A stretch of DNA of 64,000 nucleotides from Corynebacterium dentalis (GCF_900232865.1 NZ_OCTS01000007.1:62001-126000); one strand, 5' to 3'; positions 47,070 through 57,560 are shown, counted from the stretch's first letter. Numbers and translations are program-made. Notes: generated by a model not told the origin, from the letters alone.

Positions 47070-48412
47070 TGGGAAATGTGGCGCACGGTCAGTGCAGGTT
47101 CGTCACGAGTCAGCGCCAGGCCTTCCCACGGCAGGGTGACCAGCTGTGCGGCCAGGTAGTCGCGGGATTCTTGCAGGGTGGGCAGGTTGTCCACCAGCTC
47201 GCCGTCGTGAACCAAAGGCACGGTTAGCGCGCGGGTGGTGAAGCCGTTCGACGCCGGCTCCTCGCCACCAAATGGGTACGTCAGTTCTTCCACTGCTGTG
47301 CCCGTTGCTCGGCAAAGGCGGACCGCGGCCTTGGCCCCGCCCTGCGAAGCCTTTCCGCGGGCGCGCTTGGCCACGGGGTGGCCTTCTACCTCGACCAGCT
47401 TGTAGACCAAGCCGGCGGTAGGAGCATCGGAGCCAGTGACCACGGAGGTGCCCACGCCGAAGGTATCGACGGGCTCGGAGCGCAGTGCCGCGATGGTGAA
47501 TTCGTCGAGGTCGCTGGAGACCACGATCTTGGTCTTCGTGGCACCTAGCTCATCGAGTTGCGTCCGAACCTCGCGGGTGAGAACACCCAGGTCGCCGGAA
47601 TCGATGCGCACGCCGCCGAGCTCCGGACCAGCGACCTCCACGGCATTCTTCACGCCCTGGGCAATGTCGAAGGTGTCTACCAGCAGCACGGTACCTACGC
47701 CGAGGGCATCGATCTGTGCTTGGAAAGCGGCCTTTTCATCAGGCATTCCGTTGTCATCCACGTGCAGGAGAGTCCATGCGTGCGCAGCGGTACCGGAGGC
47801 AGGGATGCCGTAGCGACGAGCGGCTTCCAGATTCGAGGTGGCGTCGAATCCCGCAAGGTACGCAGCACGCGCGGCGGTGACGGCGGCATACTCGTGCGTG
47901 CGCCGCGACCCCATCTCGATGATGGAACGCCCCGCGGCGGCGGTGACCATACGGGCGGCGGCCGAAGCCACGGCAGAATCGGAGTTCAGGATGGACAGGA
48001 TCACCGTCTCCAGGATCACGCATTCGGCAAACGTGCCGCGCACGGAGAGAATCGGGGAGTTGGGGAAGTACAGTTCGCCTTCGCGGTACCCATCAATCTG
48101 CCCGGTGAACCGGTAATTGCGCAGGTACTCCAGCGTTTGTTCGTTAAGGAAGTCCAAGTCCTCCAGCTGCTCTTCCGTGAACACGAAGTCCTGCACAGCT
48201 GCCAGGACGCGGGCGGTGCCCGCGACCACGCCATAGCGGCGCTCGTTAGGCAGGCGCCGGGTGAAGACCTCGAAGGCACACTGGCGGTGCGCGGAGCCAT
48301 CAGCAAGTGCTGCTTCCAGCATGGTGAGCTCGTATTTATCCGTCAGCAAGGCAGAAGAGCGCTGACGAGTACTGCGGGCGTTCGCGGATTCACGGTTCTC
48401 AGTGGAAGTCAC
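47066..48412 (-). CDS. pncB: Nicotinate phosphoribosyltransferase
   Basis: PncB salvages nicotinate to nicotinate mononucleotide for NAD synthesis. The 448-aa protein begins at GTG 48412, a few residues before LLTDKYELTMLEAAL, where family alignments begin; a longer open frame upstream crosses clpS. Landmarks are the phosphohistidine-region SRRTHEYAAV, LVDTFDIAQGV, RIDSGDLGVL and FGVGTSVVTGSDAP. TAGAGT lies 7 nt before the start, suggesting a leaderless message. It is divergent from clpS. Confidence 0.94.
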   Translation of the reverse strand: MTSTENRESANARSTRQRSSALLTDKYELTMLEAALADGSAHRQCAFEVFTRRLPNERRYGVVAGTARVLAAVQDFVFTEEQLEDLDFLNEQTLEYLRNYRFTGQIDGYREGELYFPNSPILSVRGTFAECVILETVILSILNSDSAVASAAARMVTAAAGRSIIEMGSRRTHEYAAVTAARAAYLAGFDATSNLEAARRYGIPASGTAAHAWTLLHVDDNGMPDEKAAFQAQIDALGVGTVLLVDTFDIAQGVKNAVEVAGPELGGVRIDSGDLGVLTREVRTQLDELGATKTKIVVSSDLDEFTIAALRSEPVDTFGVGTSVVTGSDAPTAGLVYKLVEVEGHPVAKRARGKASQGGAKAAVRLCRATGTAVEELTYPFGGEEPASNGFTTRALTVPLVHDGELVDNLPTLQESRDYLAAQLVTLPWEGLALTRDEPALTVRHISQ

Positions 48413-48459
48413 CCGTATCACTCTAGTACCCCGTTCGGACAGCATGCGTCGGTTGGGCA

Positions 48460-48489
48460 GGGACACAGCAGGGGAGAGGTCGGTATGGT
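48460..48489 (+). promoter_or_regulatory. Predicted clpS promoter (leaderless)
   Basis: GGGACA (48460-48465), an 18-bp spacer and TATGGT (48484-48489). The -10 ends 7 nt before the clpS ATG and no ribosome site is present. Confidence 0.45.
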
Positions 48490-48496
48490 GTAGGTC

Positions 48497-48802
48497 ATGA
48501 CGTCTCCAGCAGCACCAACAGCAACGCCAGTAGAGGAAAAGGTTCCGGACACACTCACGGAAGCCAACCTGCCCTGGTTGTGCATCTGCTGGGATGATCC
48601 CGTGAACCTGATGAGCTACGTGACCTATGTTTTCCAAACCACCTTGGGCTATTCGCGCAAGAAGGCCACGGAGTTGATGATGCAGGTGCACAACGAAGGC
48701 AAAGCCGTGGTCAGCTCTGGGGAGCGCGACAAGGTAGAAGCAGACGTGAAGAAGCTGCAAACTGCCGGTCTGTGGGCCACGATGCAGCGCTCGGACGGTT
48801 AA
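48497..48802 (+). CDS. clpS: ATP-dependent Clp protease adaptor ClpS
   Basis: ClpS delivers N-degron substrates to ClpC/ClpA-ClpP. The 101-aa protein has the family core [38 protein letters not shown] and [19 protein letters not shown]. It opens a co-directional gene run to rdgB that parallels Rv1331-Rv1341. Confidence 0.95.
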   Translation: MTSPAAPTATPVEEKVPDTLTEANLPWLCICWDDPVNLMSYVTYVFQTTLGYSRKKATELMMQVHNEGKAVVSSGERDKVEADVKKLQTAGLWATMQRSDG

Positions 48803-48882
48803 CTTTTCCCTGGTTGGTTCTCCAGATTTCACTCTCTAGGTTTCATTACGACCCACCCGCTTCGAGGAGGAAGCTAGCACCC

Positions 48883-49509
48883 ATGGATGCATGGTCGAAG
48901 AAAAAAGGCATGATGCGTGGCACACGGTATGTGACCAGGCTGGAGCCGTTGGAGCGGGAAATGCTGGGGGAGAGTGCATCCACCATCGCCGATGCGCTGA
49001 TGGAACGTGTGCGCAGCGCACCAAAAGATGAGCTGGCCGAGCTGACCGGCATGACCTCGGGGCACGCCGATGCCCCGGACAACCCCGCGCTCGCCCGCTT
49101 GCTGCCGTCCTTCTTCAAAGACGGCGCGGAGGAAGTCGAGGGCGATGCCTCCCTGATGCGTCAGCTCAACGAGACGGACATCATTCGCAATAAGCTGTTG
49201 AGCCTGCGCGTGGTGGCCGATGCCCTGGGACCGGATGGCTCGGTGAACTTGACGCTCTCCGAGTCCGAGGCGCGGTTGTGGACTAACGCTGTCAGCGATA
49301 TCCGCACCTATCACTACCAGCAGCTGCAGACGCTGATCGCGCGTCACGGCGAGGACGACGAACGCTGCGTGGCCGCCCAGCAGTACATGGATTGGCTCGG
49401 CGGGCACTTGGATTCTTTGATGTTTGCGATGATGGGGGACCTGGATATCGATGACTCCTTCGGCGATGAGCCAGGCAACCCCGAGGATCGTCCTGACGGG
49501 TCGCGCTAA
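48883..49509 (+). CDS. DUF2017 family protein
   Basis: A 208-aa cytosolic protein of the actinobacterial DUF2017 family (Rv1332-like), always found next to clpS. GAGGAGGAAG precedes ATG 48883. Typical features are the basic N-terminus, the LPSFFKD segment and the helical C-terminal half (ESEARLWTNAVSDIR, YMDWLGGHLDSLMFAM). The function is unknown; the constant neighbourhood hints at a link to ClpS. Its stop overlaps the next start (TAATG). Confidence 0.85.
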   Translation: MDAWSKKKGMMRGTRYVTRLEPLEREMLGESASTIADALMERVRSAPKDELAELTGMTSGHADAPDNPALARLLPSFFKDGAEEVEGDASLMRQLNETDIIRNKLLSLRVVADALGPDGSVNLTLSESEARLWTNAVSDIRTYHYQQLQTLIARHGEDDERCVAAQQYMDWLGGHLDSLMFAMMGDLDIDDSFGDEPGNPEDRPDGSR

Positions 49510-50645
49510 TGAGCGTGGAGCTGTTCGGTTGTACGCCCGGCGCGCGCAATGGCTTGCTGGATGTACCGGGGTTGGGTCTGGGCCATGCGATCTGTGACGA
49601 GGGCCAGGGAGATTCCGGTGTGACGGTGGTTGTGGCCCCGGAAGGTGCCGTGGCCAGCGTCGATGTTCGCGGGGGAGGTCCCGGAACCAGGGAGACGGAT
49701 TTGTTGTCTCCGGAAAACACCGTGGGTGCGATCCATGCGGTGGCGCTGTGCGGTGGGTCCGCATTTGGTCTCGACGCCATCGCGGGCGTCATGTCCGAGC
49801 TGGAGTCCCAGGGTATTGGTTTTCCCGTTCTCGGAGAACTCGCCCCGGAGCTGAAGATCCCGATTGTTCCGGGAGCGGTCATTTTTGACCTGTTGTTGGG
49901 GAAGTGGGAGTCCCGTCCCACCCAAGCCACGGGAGTGGAGGTTGCCCGGCGCGCCTTAAAGAATTATCGCGCCGGGAATGAGGACACGAACGCAACTCAC
50001 GAACAGGGCAACGTGGGCGCGGGTTTGGGTGCTGCTGCTGGAGCGCTCAAAGGCGGCTTCGGCCAGGCCAGCGCAGTATTTCCGGAAGGCACGCTTTTAG
50101 CTGGATACACCGTCAGCGCTGCCGTGGTGGTCAATCCTCAAGGGACCGTGTTCAACCCAGCAACAGGGATGTTGTGGGGAGCGGAGGCGGAACTCGGCGA
50201 GGAGTTCGGAAACCTGAAGGATGTCACGGTGCCTATGGACAACGTGGAGAAGATGGCAGCGATGAACGTGCTGGGAACCAAGATCTTGCCGGAGATGGTG
50301 GGCTTTTCTGAGCTCAACACCACCATTGGCGTGGTGGCCACGGATGCGCCGATCAGCAAAGCGCAAGCCAAGCGGCTGGCGATGTCTTCACACGATGGGC
50401 TGAGCCGAGCCATCCGACCAGTGCATATGCCGATGGACGGCGATACGCTGTTTGCATTGTCCACAGCCCAGCAGCAGGAGGGTCCCTCGGACAAGGCCAC
50501 GAGCGTGGATCCGATTGGCATGAGCATGCTCTCTGCAACGGGAGCCAACTGCGTGGAGCGCGCGATTGTCCACGCAGTGTTGAACGCCACCACTGCCTAT
50601 GAAACTCCCTCGTGGAAGGAGGCCGCCGGTTATGACAGGTCCTAG
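49509..50645 (+). CDS. P1 family peptidase (DmpA/S58-like)
   Basis: A 378-aa self-processing N-terminal nucleophile hydrolase related to DmpA aminopeptidase and positionally equal to Rv1333. Landmarks are DVPGLGLGHAICDEG, DVRGGGPGTRETDLL, CGGSAFGLDAIAGVM, GNVGAGLGAAAGALKGG, and the C-terminal autoprocessing region including TGANCVERAIVHAVLNATT. The substrate in corynebacteria is unknown. Confidence 0.9.
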   Translation: MSVELFGCTPGARNGLLDVPGLGLGHAICDEGQGDSGVTVVVAPEGAVASVDVRGGGPGTRETDLLSPENTVGAIHAVALCGGSAFGLDAIAGVMSELESQGIGFPVLGELAPELKIPIVPGAVIFDLLLGKWESRPTQATGVEVARRALKNYRAGNEDTNATHEQGNVGAGLGAAAGALKGGFGQASAVFPEGTLLAGYTVSAAVVVNPQGTVFNPATGMLWGAEAELGEEFGNLKDVTVPMDNVEKMAAMNVLGTKILPEMVGFSELNTTIGVVATDAPISKAQAKRLAMSSHDGLSRAIRPVHMPMDGDTLFALSTAQQQEGPSDKATSVDPIGMSMLSATGANCVERAIVHAVLNATTAYETPSWKEAAGYDRS

Positions 50646-51330
50646 CTACGGCGGGCCTCACTACGGAGGCTCTCAGTTTGGCGGTCCCAACTTTGCAGGC
50701 ACTCCTCCAGCGAAGAGAAAGCAGAAGCCTAACCGTTTCGTCTCTGCCGGGCTGACCACGTTTACCTTCTTGGTGGTGCTGTGGGTCGTGCACATCGTCA
50801 ATGCATTCATGCACCACCGGCTGATCTACTACGGAATTCGTCCCGGCGATACCGACGGACTGTGGGGCATCCTGTTCGCCCCCTTCATTCACGTTGATTT
50901 CACGCACCTGGTGATGAATTCTTCCGCCGTGGCAATACTACTGTTCGTCCTGGCTTTGTCCGGGCAGCGAGAAGTGTGGATTAGTTCCATCATCATCGCG
51001 CTGGTGGCAGGCGGTGCCGTCTGGTACTTCGGCAATCCGTACACCGTCCACGTGGGTGCCTCGGGACTCATCTATGGGTGGATGGCTTATCTCATCGTCC
51101 GCGGGTTCTTCACCCGCAACGCCACACAAATCATGCTGGGCATCATCATCGGCTTTACGTATGCGGGATCGGTGTGGGGCATGCTCCCCGGCCAAGAAGG
51201 CGTTAGCTGGCAAGGGCACTTGTTTGGAGCTATCGGCGGAGTAATCGCCGCGGCGAGCGGGGTGGCGTCGAACAAAAAGAACAATGACCAACTGCTTGCG
51301 CCACAGAGAGGAATCAACCATGGGCGATGA
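50632..51330 (+). CDS. Rhomboid family intramembrane serine protease
   Basis: A 232-aa polytopic protease. The catalytic Ser lies in [13 protein letters not shown] and the His in [11 protein letters not shown]; the HxxxN motif of helix 2 is [10 protein letters not shown]. The N-terminus is a Gly/Pro/Tyr-rich tail ([17 protein letters not shown]) before helix 1. ATG 50632 has GGAAGGAGG upstream and overlaps the P1 peptidase 3' end by 14 bp. It corresponds to Rv1337. Confidence 0.92.
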   Translation: MTGPSYGGPHYGGSQFGGPNFAGTPPAKRKQKPNRFVSAGLTTFTFLVVLWVVHIVNAFMHHRLIYYGIRPGDTDGLWGILFAPFIHVDFTHLVMNSSAVAILLFVLALSGQREVWISSIIIALVAGGAVWYFGNPYTVHVGASGLIYGWMAYLIVRGFFTRNATQIMLGIIIGFTYAGSVWGMLPGQEGVSWQGHLFGAIGGVIAAASGVASNKKNNDQLLAPQRGINHGR

Positions 51331-52204
51331 CCAGGTGACGAACAACGTTGACCTTGCCGACATCGGACCGGAGACGTTCAACAACGCACCCATCGGCGTA
51401 TTCGATTCCGGCGTGGGCGGGCTGACCGTGGCGCGCACGATCGTGGACCAGCTGCCGCACGAATCGCTGATCTACATCGGCGATACGGCGCACTCGCCCT
51501 ACGGGGATAAGTCCCTGGACGAGGTGCGCACGTACGCGCGGGCGGTGGCGGATGACTTGGTGGCTCGCGGCTGCAAGATGATCGTGATCGCGTGCAACTC
51601 GGCGTCCGCGGCGTTTGCAGACATTGCGATCGAGGACTACGACGTGCCCGTCATCCCCGTGATCCTGCCCGCGGTAAAACGGGCCACGTCGACCACACAC
51701 AACCGCAAGGTCGGAGTGATTGGAACGGCCGCTACCGTCGCCTCGGGCGAATATGAGCGCACCTTCGAGCGCTACATCGCGGACGAAGGCCTGGCGGAGG
51801 TGGACGTGTATTCCGAGGCATGCCCGCTATTCGTGCCCTTCGTGGAGCGGGGAATCACCACCGGACGGCAGATACTGGGCATCACGGAGAACTACCTGGA
51901 GCCGTTGAAGGAAGCCGGGGTGGACACAGTGGTGCTGGGTTGTACCCACTATCCGCTGCTCACGGGCGTGGTGCAGCTGGTGATGGGCGATGAGGTCACG
52001 CTGGTATCCAGCGCGGAGGAGACCGCGAAATCCGTGTACCGCACCTTGAGCGAATCCGGTCAGCTCGCGGATACGGATCCCGATCGCGAGGTGAGCCTGA
52101 GCTTCGAATCCACGGGCGATCCGGCGCGCTTCGCCTCCTTGGCCACGCGGTTTTTGGGCCCGGCGATTACGTCCGTGTCTCACATCCCGGAATTGTTCCG
52201 CTAA
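51320..52204 (+). CDS. murI: Glutamate racemase
   Basis: MurI makes D-glutamate for peptidoglycan. The 294-aa protein shows [13 protein letters not shown], the two catalytic cysteines in [11 protein letters not shown] and [10 protein letters not shown], and [12 protein letters not shown]. The ATG at 51320 lies after AGAGAGGA and overlaps the rhomboid gene by 11 bp. Confidence 0.96.
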   Translation: MGDDQVTNNVDLADIGPETFNNAPIGVFDSGVGGLTVARTIVDQLPHESLIYIGDTAHSPYGDKSLDEVRTYARAVADDLVARGCKMIVIACNSASAAFADIAIEDYDVPVIPVILPAVKRATSTTHNRKVGVIGTAATVASGEYERTFERYIADEGLAEVDVYSEACPLFVPFVERGITTGRQILGITENYLEPLKEAGVDTVVLGCTHYPLLTGVVQLVMGDEVTLVSSAEETAKSVYRTLSESGQLADTDPDREVSLSFESTGDPARFASLATRFLGPAITSVSHIPELFR

Positions 52205-52355
52205 GTTTTTCGGGGATTTATGCGCGTTAGGCGCCTTCACCGGGGCAAATGTGCACAAGTGAGGAAGCAGGCAACGGCGCACCCCGTGTGACGTTTCCTA
52301 ACTTATGGAGTTTTCCTTAGGGCAAAATGCCCAATCCATGTGACAATGTGCATCT

Positions 52356-53153
52356 ATGGAACTGATTGTCTTGGGCTGTTCTGGCAGCGTAGCGGGCCCG
52401 GATTCCCCCGCGTCTGGGTACTTCGTGCGCGGTTCCGGCCAAGAGAGCGTGTTGCTAGACATAGGCCCGGGAGTGCTGACGGCCATGCAGGCCACCGAAG
52501 GCATCGAGCCGTCCGAGTGCCACGTGGTGTTCTCCCACATGCACGCCGACCACTGCCTAGATTTCCCATCGTTGCTGGTCTGGCGGCGTTTCCACCCCAC
52601 GGCCGCGGCCACGCGCACGCACACGTTGCTGGGGCCGGCGATCGCCCAAAAGCACCTGTCCATGGCCGGCGCGGATTACCCAGATTCTCCAGACGACATT
52701 TCTGACACCTTCGACGTCCGTGTTCATGAGGTGGGTTTTGGTGTTTTCGACGCCAACTCCTGGCCATCCCACACCGTCGGTGATTTCCAGGTTTTCGCCG
52801 CCCCCGCTGTGCACACAACGGAGGCCTACCTCACGCGTATTCACGATGCCCAGGGCAAGAGCTTTGTGTACTCCGGCGACACCGCTGCCACGGATACTTT
52901 GGCGCAGTTTGCCCAGGGAGCGGACCTGCTGCTGTGCGAGGCTGGATGGGGCGAGACCTCCGAGGGCAAGCCCACGGGCATGCACATGTCTGGGCAGGAA
53001 GCGGGGCGTGCGGCCGCAGAAGCTGGGGTGACCACGTTGGTGCTGACCCACGTACCGCCTTGGGGTGACAAAGACGCAGCGCTGCGGGGTGCCCAGCGAG
53101 AGTTCGATGGGGAGATCATCGTGGCGCACGCCGGAATGGTGCTCAACTTCTAG
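52356..53153 (+). CDS. MBL-fold metallohydrolase (Rv1339-like)
   Basis: A 265-aa metallo-beta-lactamase fold enzyme with the zinc motif HMHADH (His61, His63, Asp65, His66), a downstream HTTEAY histidine and GDTAATD. Its position between murI and rph matches Rv1339, reported as an atypical cAMP phosphodiesterase, so a cyclic nucleotide role is plausible here. GACAAT lies 8 nt before the ATG, so this gene may have its own leaderless promoter. Confidence 0.85.
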   Translation: MELIVLGCSGSVAGPDSPASGYFVRGSGQESVLLDIGPGVLTAMQATEGIEPSECHVVFSHMHADHCLDFPSLLVWRRFHPTAAATRTHTLLGPAIAQKHLSMAGADYPDSPDDISDTFDVRVHEVGFGVFDANSWPSHTVGDFQVFAAPAVHTTEAYLTRIHDAQGKSFVYSGDTAATDTLAQFAQGADLLLCEAGWGETSEGKPTGMHMSGQEAGRAAAEAGVTTLVLTHVPPWGDKDAALRGAQREFDGEIIVAHAGMVLNF

Positions 53154-53224
53154 GAAGTTAATTGAGCGGTCGTCCAAATTTGCCGCTCGGAGAGTTGTCC
53201 TGACCGCCTTGTAAGGTGGCAGAC

Positions 53225-53970
<746 letters not shown>

Positions 53971-53971
<1 letters not shown>

Positions 53972-54612
53972 TGCGGGTGCTGGTGGCGTCGAGAAACGAA
54001 AAGAAACTCAAGGAACTCAACCGGGTCCTCGATAACGCGGGGGTGACCGGCATCGAGCTGGTGAGCCTGCGCGACGTGGCCGAATACCCGGAGACTCCGG
54101 AGACCGGCGCGGATTTTGTGGACAACGCGCGCATCAAAACTGCCGACGGAGTGCGCCACAGCGGGCTGGTCACCATCGCCGATGATTCCGGCATCTCTGT
54201 CGACGAGCTGCGTGGCATGCCCGGTGTGCTGTCCGCACGGTGGTCTGGTGTGCATGGCGACGACGCCGCGAATAACCGTTTGCTGCTGGGACAATTGTCC
54301 GATACTCCCGACGAACGACGCGGCGCGCACTACGTGTCTGTGTGCGTGATGGAACTACCCCAGGAGATTGCTGTAGCTGCTGGCATGGATACGGTCAACG
54401 TGGCAGAAGGCCGCTGGGAGGGGCGCATCGCCCGGGAAGAGCAGGGTGTGGGTGGCTTCGGCTACGATCCGCTGTTCCTGCCTGACGAGGAACCAGGCAA
54501 GTCCGTGGCGCAGCTATCCGCCGAAAGGAAGGACGAACTTTCCCACCGCGGAAAGGCTTTGGCGAAGTTAGTACCGCTTTTGGAAAGGCTCAGTAGACTA
54601 GAGACAGCCTGA
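53971..54612 (+). CDS. rdgB: RdgB/Ham1 family XTP/dITP diphosphatase
   Basis: This enzyme hydrolyses non-canonical purine nucleoside triphosphates. The 213-aa protein has the ASRNEKKLKEL phosphate loop, ADDSGISVDELRGMPGVLSARW and GFGYDPLFLP with the conserved Asp. Its start overlaps the rph stop, as in many actinobacteria. Confidence 0.95.
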
Positions 54613-54686
54613 GTAAAACGCCTTTGGTGGCTTTTGCTCCAGTAAGTACATAAGCACTCCCACTCTGCTGAAAGGAACATCAGTCC

Positions 54687-56156
54687 GTGACCGCCGAAAC
54701 GGGATCCACATCAGGTCGCACCCTGAGCCCTCGAGGACATTTGGCCGCTAGCCCCGCGGAAATCGTCGAGGATTACATGGGCCCGCTGTACGGCGGACGG
54801 TTCGACAAGGAAACGGTGGCCGACGGAGGCCAGCTGGACTTGGAGTGGCTGGAAGAAACCTACAAGGAATTCCACCGAGAGCCGGAACTCTCCACGGCGG
54901 AGGAAAGGACCGCAGAACGCATCATCCGCGAGCTCGGCTACTTCAAAGATTGGGACGTGACCACCGGAATTGGTGGCTACGGCATCACCGCAGTGCTGGA
55001 AAACGGGGAAGGCCCCACCGTGCTGTTCCGTGCGGATTTCGACGGCCTGCCAGTGGCAGAGAAAACAGACGTGGACTACAAGTCCAAGCACTCCCAGCTG
55101 GATGCACAAGGGCAGCGTGTTCCCACGATGCACGCCTGTGGACACGATCACCACACCATGTCCCTGCTGGGTGCCATGCGAGTGCTGGATGGAACCCGGG
55201 ATCGCTGGTCGGGCACCGTGGTGGCATTGTTCCAGCCCGCCGAGGAGGCTTCGATCGGTGCCAACGGAATGATTTCCGATGGACTGGGCACCAAGATCCC
55301 GCGCCCGGATGTGTGTCTTGCGCAGCACATCATCGCTGGGCCTGCAGGGCGCGTGTTTACCGCGCCGGGACCGGTGATGACCAGCTCCACCACCATCGAA
55401 ATCACGCTGTACGGTCGCGGCGCTCACGCCTCCATGCCACACCGCTCTGTGGATCCCGTGGTGCTAGCTGCATCCACGGTGATGAAGCTGCAGACCGTGG
55501 TTTCTCGCGAGGTTCCGCCCAACCAGTTCGCTGTGATCACCGTTGCCTCGGTGGAAGCGGGCAAGGCGAATAACGTGATTCCGGATTCCGCGAAGATCTC
55601 GCTGAGCTGCCGTTTTTATGATGAAGCGCTGCGTAAGAAGTGCGTGGATTCCATTAAACGCGTGGTGCGCGCCGAGGCGATGTCCATGGGTGCCGAGCGT
55701 GAGCCGAGCTTCAAGTTCGTGGGCATGTTGGGAGCGACCAACAACTCCGAGGAAGTTTTCACCACCATTCGTCAGAACTTCGACCAGGCATTCGCTGCGG
55801 AATCCGTGGACATGGAGCCATGGACGGCATCCGAGGATTTCCCCGTGCTCCCCAGGGCGTTTGGCGCTCCGTACATGCTGTGGACGGTGGGCATTACGCC
55901 ACGGTGGCAGTGGGACCGTGCGGACAAGGCTGGTCGGTTGGATATCGACATCCCGACCAACCACAATCCGATGTTCTTGCCGGATCTGAAGACCCTTCCA
56001 GTGGGCGTACGCGCGGCGGCCGTGGGCGTGCTCTCTTGCCTGCAGCGCGCTTGGGAACGTCCAGAGGATCAGGCCGATGATTCCACCTACCGGCCCACCG
56101 CACCGACCGATCAGGACATCGACGAAGTGGCAGTGGAGACTGCCGGCGCGGATTAA
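54687..56156 (+). CDS. M20 family amidohydrolase
   Basis: A 489-aa metallopeptidase of the M20D group (hippurate or indoleacetyl-amino-acid hydrolase-like). Metal-binding motifs are FRADFDGLPV, MHACGHDHHT and QPAEEASIGANGM, and the dimerisation domain starts near GRGAHASMPHRSVDP. It begins at GTG 54687 with GAAAGGA upstream. The N- and C-terminal tails are longer than in typical members (about 400 aa). Its last codons are part of a 19-bp tandem duplication at 56139-56176. Confidence 0.9.
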   Translation: MTAETGSTSGRTLSPRGHLAASPAEIVEDYMGPLYGGRFDKETVADGGQLDLEWLEETYKEFHREPELSTAEERTAERIIRELGYFKDWDVTTGIGGYGITAVLENGEGPTVLFRADFDGLPVAEKTDVDYKSKHSQLDAQGQRVPTMHACGHDHHTMSLLGAMRVLDGTRDRWSGTVVALFQPAEEASIGANGMISDGLGTKIPRPDVCLAQHIIAGPAGRVFTAPGPVMTSSTTIEITLYGRGAHASMPHRSVDPVVLAASTVMKLQTVVSREVPPNQFAVITVASVEAGKANNVIPDSAKISLSCRFYDEALRKKCVDSIKRVVRAEAMSMGAEREPSFKFVGMLGATNNSEEVFTTIRQNFDQAFAAESVDMEPWTASEDFPVLPRAFGAPYMLWTVGITPRWQWDRADKAGRLDIDIPTNHNPMFLPDLKTLPVGVRAAAVGVLSCLQRAWERPEDQADDSTYRPTAPTDQDIDEVAVETAGAD

Positions 56157-56170
56157 AACTGCCGGCGCGG

Positions 56171-56198
56171 GTTAAGGAAGCTGGAAGGCTTCCTTAAC
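56171..56198. terminator. Hairpin between convergent M20 and DUF3817 genes
   Basis: GTTAAGGAAGC (56171-56181) pairs with GCTTCCTTAAC (56188-56198). It overlaps the DUF3817 stop codon and follows the M20 stop by 15 bp, so it could end either transcript. Confidence 0.6.
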
Positions 56199-56528
56199 CT
56201 CCAGGCGGCGCTTGCGCTCCACGTAGAAGCTCAAGAAAGGCACCACACCAGCCAAGATAGTAGTGAGCCACTTGGCTGGCTCCCAGCGGGCCTTCGTGCC
56301 GAGGTCCAAGCAGGCTATGCCATACACCATGAAGAACAGGCCGTGGGCTGGGCCAATAAACGAAAACCACGCTGGCTCATTGCCAGAGCCGAACACGAGA
56401 TACTTTGCGATCATCTCCACAACTAGTACCAACAGCCAAATACCGGTGATGATCGCGGCGATGGAGTAGAACTTCAGGCTCTTGGCCACGCGCTTTTGAC
56501 GCTCGGGGTGGATAGTGGCATTAGTCAT
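56172..56528 (-). CDS. DUF3817 family membrane protein
   Basis: A 118-aa protein with three helices (FYSIAAIITGIWLLVLVVEM, FIGPAHGLFFMVYGIACL, WLTTILAGVVPFLSFYVE). The GPAHG motif is typical of DUF3817. It corresponds by position and family to Rv1342c. The function is unknown. Confidence 0.88.
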   Translation of the reverse strand: MTNATIHPERQKRVAKSLKFYSIAAIITGIWLLVLVVEMIAKYLVFGSGNEPAWFSFIGPAHGLFFMVYGIACLDLGTKARWEPAKWLTTILAGVVPFLSFYVERKRRLEVKEAFQLP

Positions 56529-56582
56529 TATTTCTGTGCTTCTTTCTAGAAAACGAAGACTAGGGGTTGTGAAGGACTGGGG

Positions 56583-57020
56583 TTATTTATCCCGCGGGAC
56601 CGTGCGGGAGGAGCGCCGTCGATCATCGACTAGGGCGTTGGATTGAAGATCCGTACCGGAACTGTTGCCCGGCAACTCGATGAAATCATCTGGGATCTCG
56701 CGCATGGACTCGCGGACCTTTTTTGGAACGGCGGCCATGTCCTCGCCCTCGAGGCGTTCGCGCTCGTACTGCATGTACTTGTAATAGGCGAACACCATGA
56801 AGCTGCCGAAAATTGGCCACTGCAGGGCATAGCCCAAGTTCTGGAAGTCCCCGGAGGCGGACGTGAAGCGTTCCCACTGCCAGAATGCGAGTCCAATGGT
56901 GGCTAAAACGGCCACGACGAGAAAGCAAATTTGGATGATTCGAACCCGCAGCGGGAAGGGCTGAGCCTTCTTAGCGTGCTGGTTGGCGGGGAAATCGTCC
57001 CGATGCTGCTGGGTGCTCAC
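56583..57020 (-). CDS. Small two-helix membrane protein, unknown
   Basis: A 145-aa protein with a basic N-terminus, two transmembrane helices (about 26-46 and 64-80) and a charged cytosolic tail containing EREHLEGEDMAAVPKK-like sequence (ERERLEGEDMAAVPKK). It occupies the position of Rv1343c (lprD) next to the DUF3817 gene. No lipobox is seen. The function is unknown. Confidence 0.75.
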   Translation of the reverse strand: MSTQQHRDDFPANQHAKKAQPFPLRVRIIQICFLVVAVLATIGLAFWQWERFTSASGDFQNLGYALQWPIFGSFMVFAYYKYMQYERERLEGEDMAAVPKKVRESMREIPDDFIELPGNSSGTDLQSNALVDDRRRSSRTVPRDK

Positions 57021-57128
57021 AGTGAAACACTCTACCTACCTGCGGGTTGAAGAATCCAACCGCTGTCTTGCTAGGATTAAGCTCGGTGTTGCCTTAGCGT
57101 GCGAACGTGAAAGTGAATGCGACACGAT

Positions 57129-57213
<85 letters not shown>

Positions 57214-57214
57214 C

Positions 57215-57244
57215 ACCCCATCTACCTCAATAGATGGGGTTTTC
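57215..57244 (+). terminator. Terminator of tRNA-Leu
   Basis: ACCCCATCTA/TAGATGGGGT with a 6-nt loop, followed by TTTCCC. Confidence 0.8.
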
Positions 57245-57271
57245 CCATACCCGCCGAATCCCTTGTTCCCG

Positions 57272-57560
57272 CGATAATCCCGCTCGTCACGATGATCCCG
57301 CTTATCACAAGGGCATGTGCACAATGATCCCCCAGAAGTGCCACATGATTTGCGTTTTCCCAGGTCGCAGGAAAGGGCGTGACGCTTCTGGGGGATCATT
57401 GTGCAAACCGCCCCGGAAAACTACTCAATCCCTAGCCTAGGAGCCCTTCGAACCTGGCGACGAGGATTTATGGGGAGCCCGGAGCGCCCGCGAACCCAGT
57501 GGCAAGGAACTAGGGGGAGCCCGGTGGCGAGGACTTAAGTGGAACCGAGGAACCGGGATC
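57272..57560. other. Repeat-rich intergenic region between tRNA-Leu and bcp
   Basis: Besides the inverted repeat, an 18-bp imperfect direct repeat (GAT[AG]ATCCCGCT..TCAC) is at 57272-57309. Three degenerate units beginning TGGC[GA]A.GGA..TA..GGGAGCCCGG lie at about 57455, 57502 and 57527. No gene is seen. Confidence 0.5.
57318..57405. repeat. Perfect 21-bp inverted repeat, 46-nt loop
   Basis: Arms 57318-57338 and 57385-57405 are perfect reverse complements (TGCACAATGATCCCCCAGAAG and its complement, landmark core ATGATCCCCCAGAAG). The 46-nt interior has no ORF of note. It is too long and too perfect for an ordinary terminator and lacks a T tract; a small non-autonomous mobile element or a structured RNA are the main options. 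Confidence 0.8.

Noticed and set aside
48413-48832. 140-codon N-terminal extension of PncB
   Set aside because: It would run antisense through clpS; the family N-terminus starts at GTG 48412.
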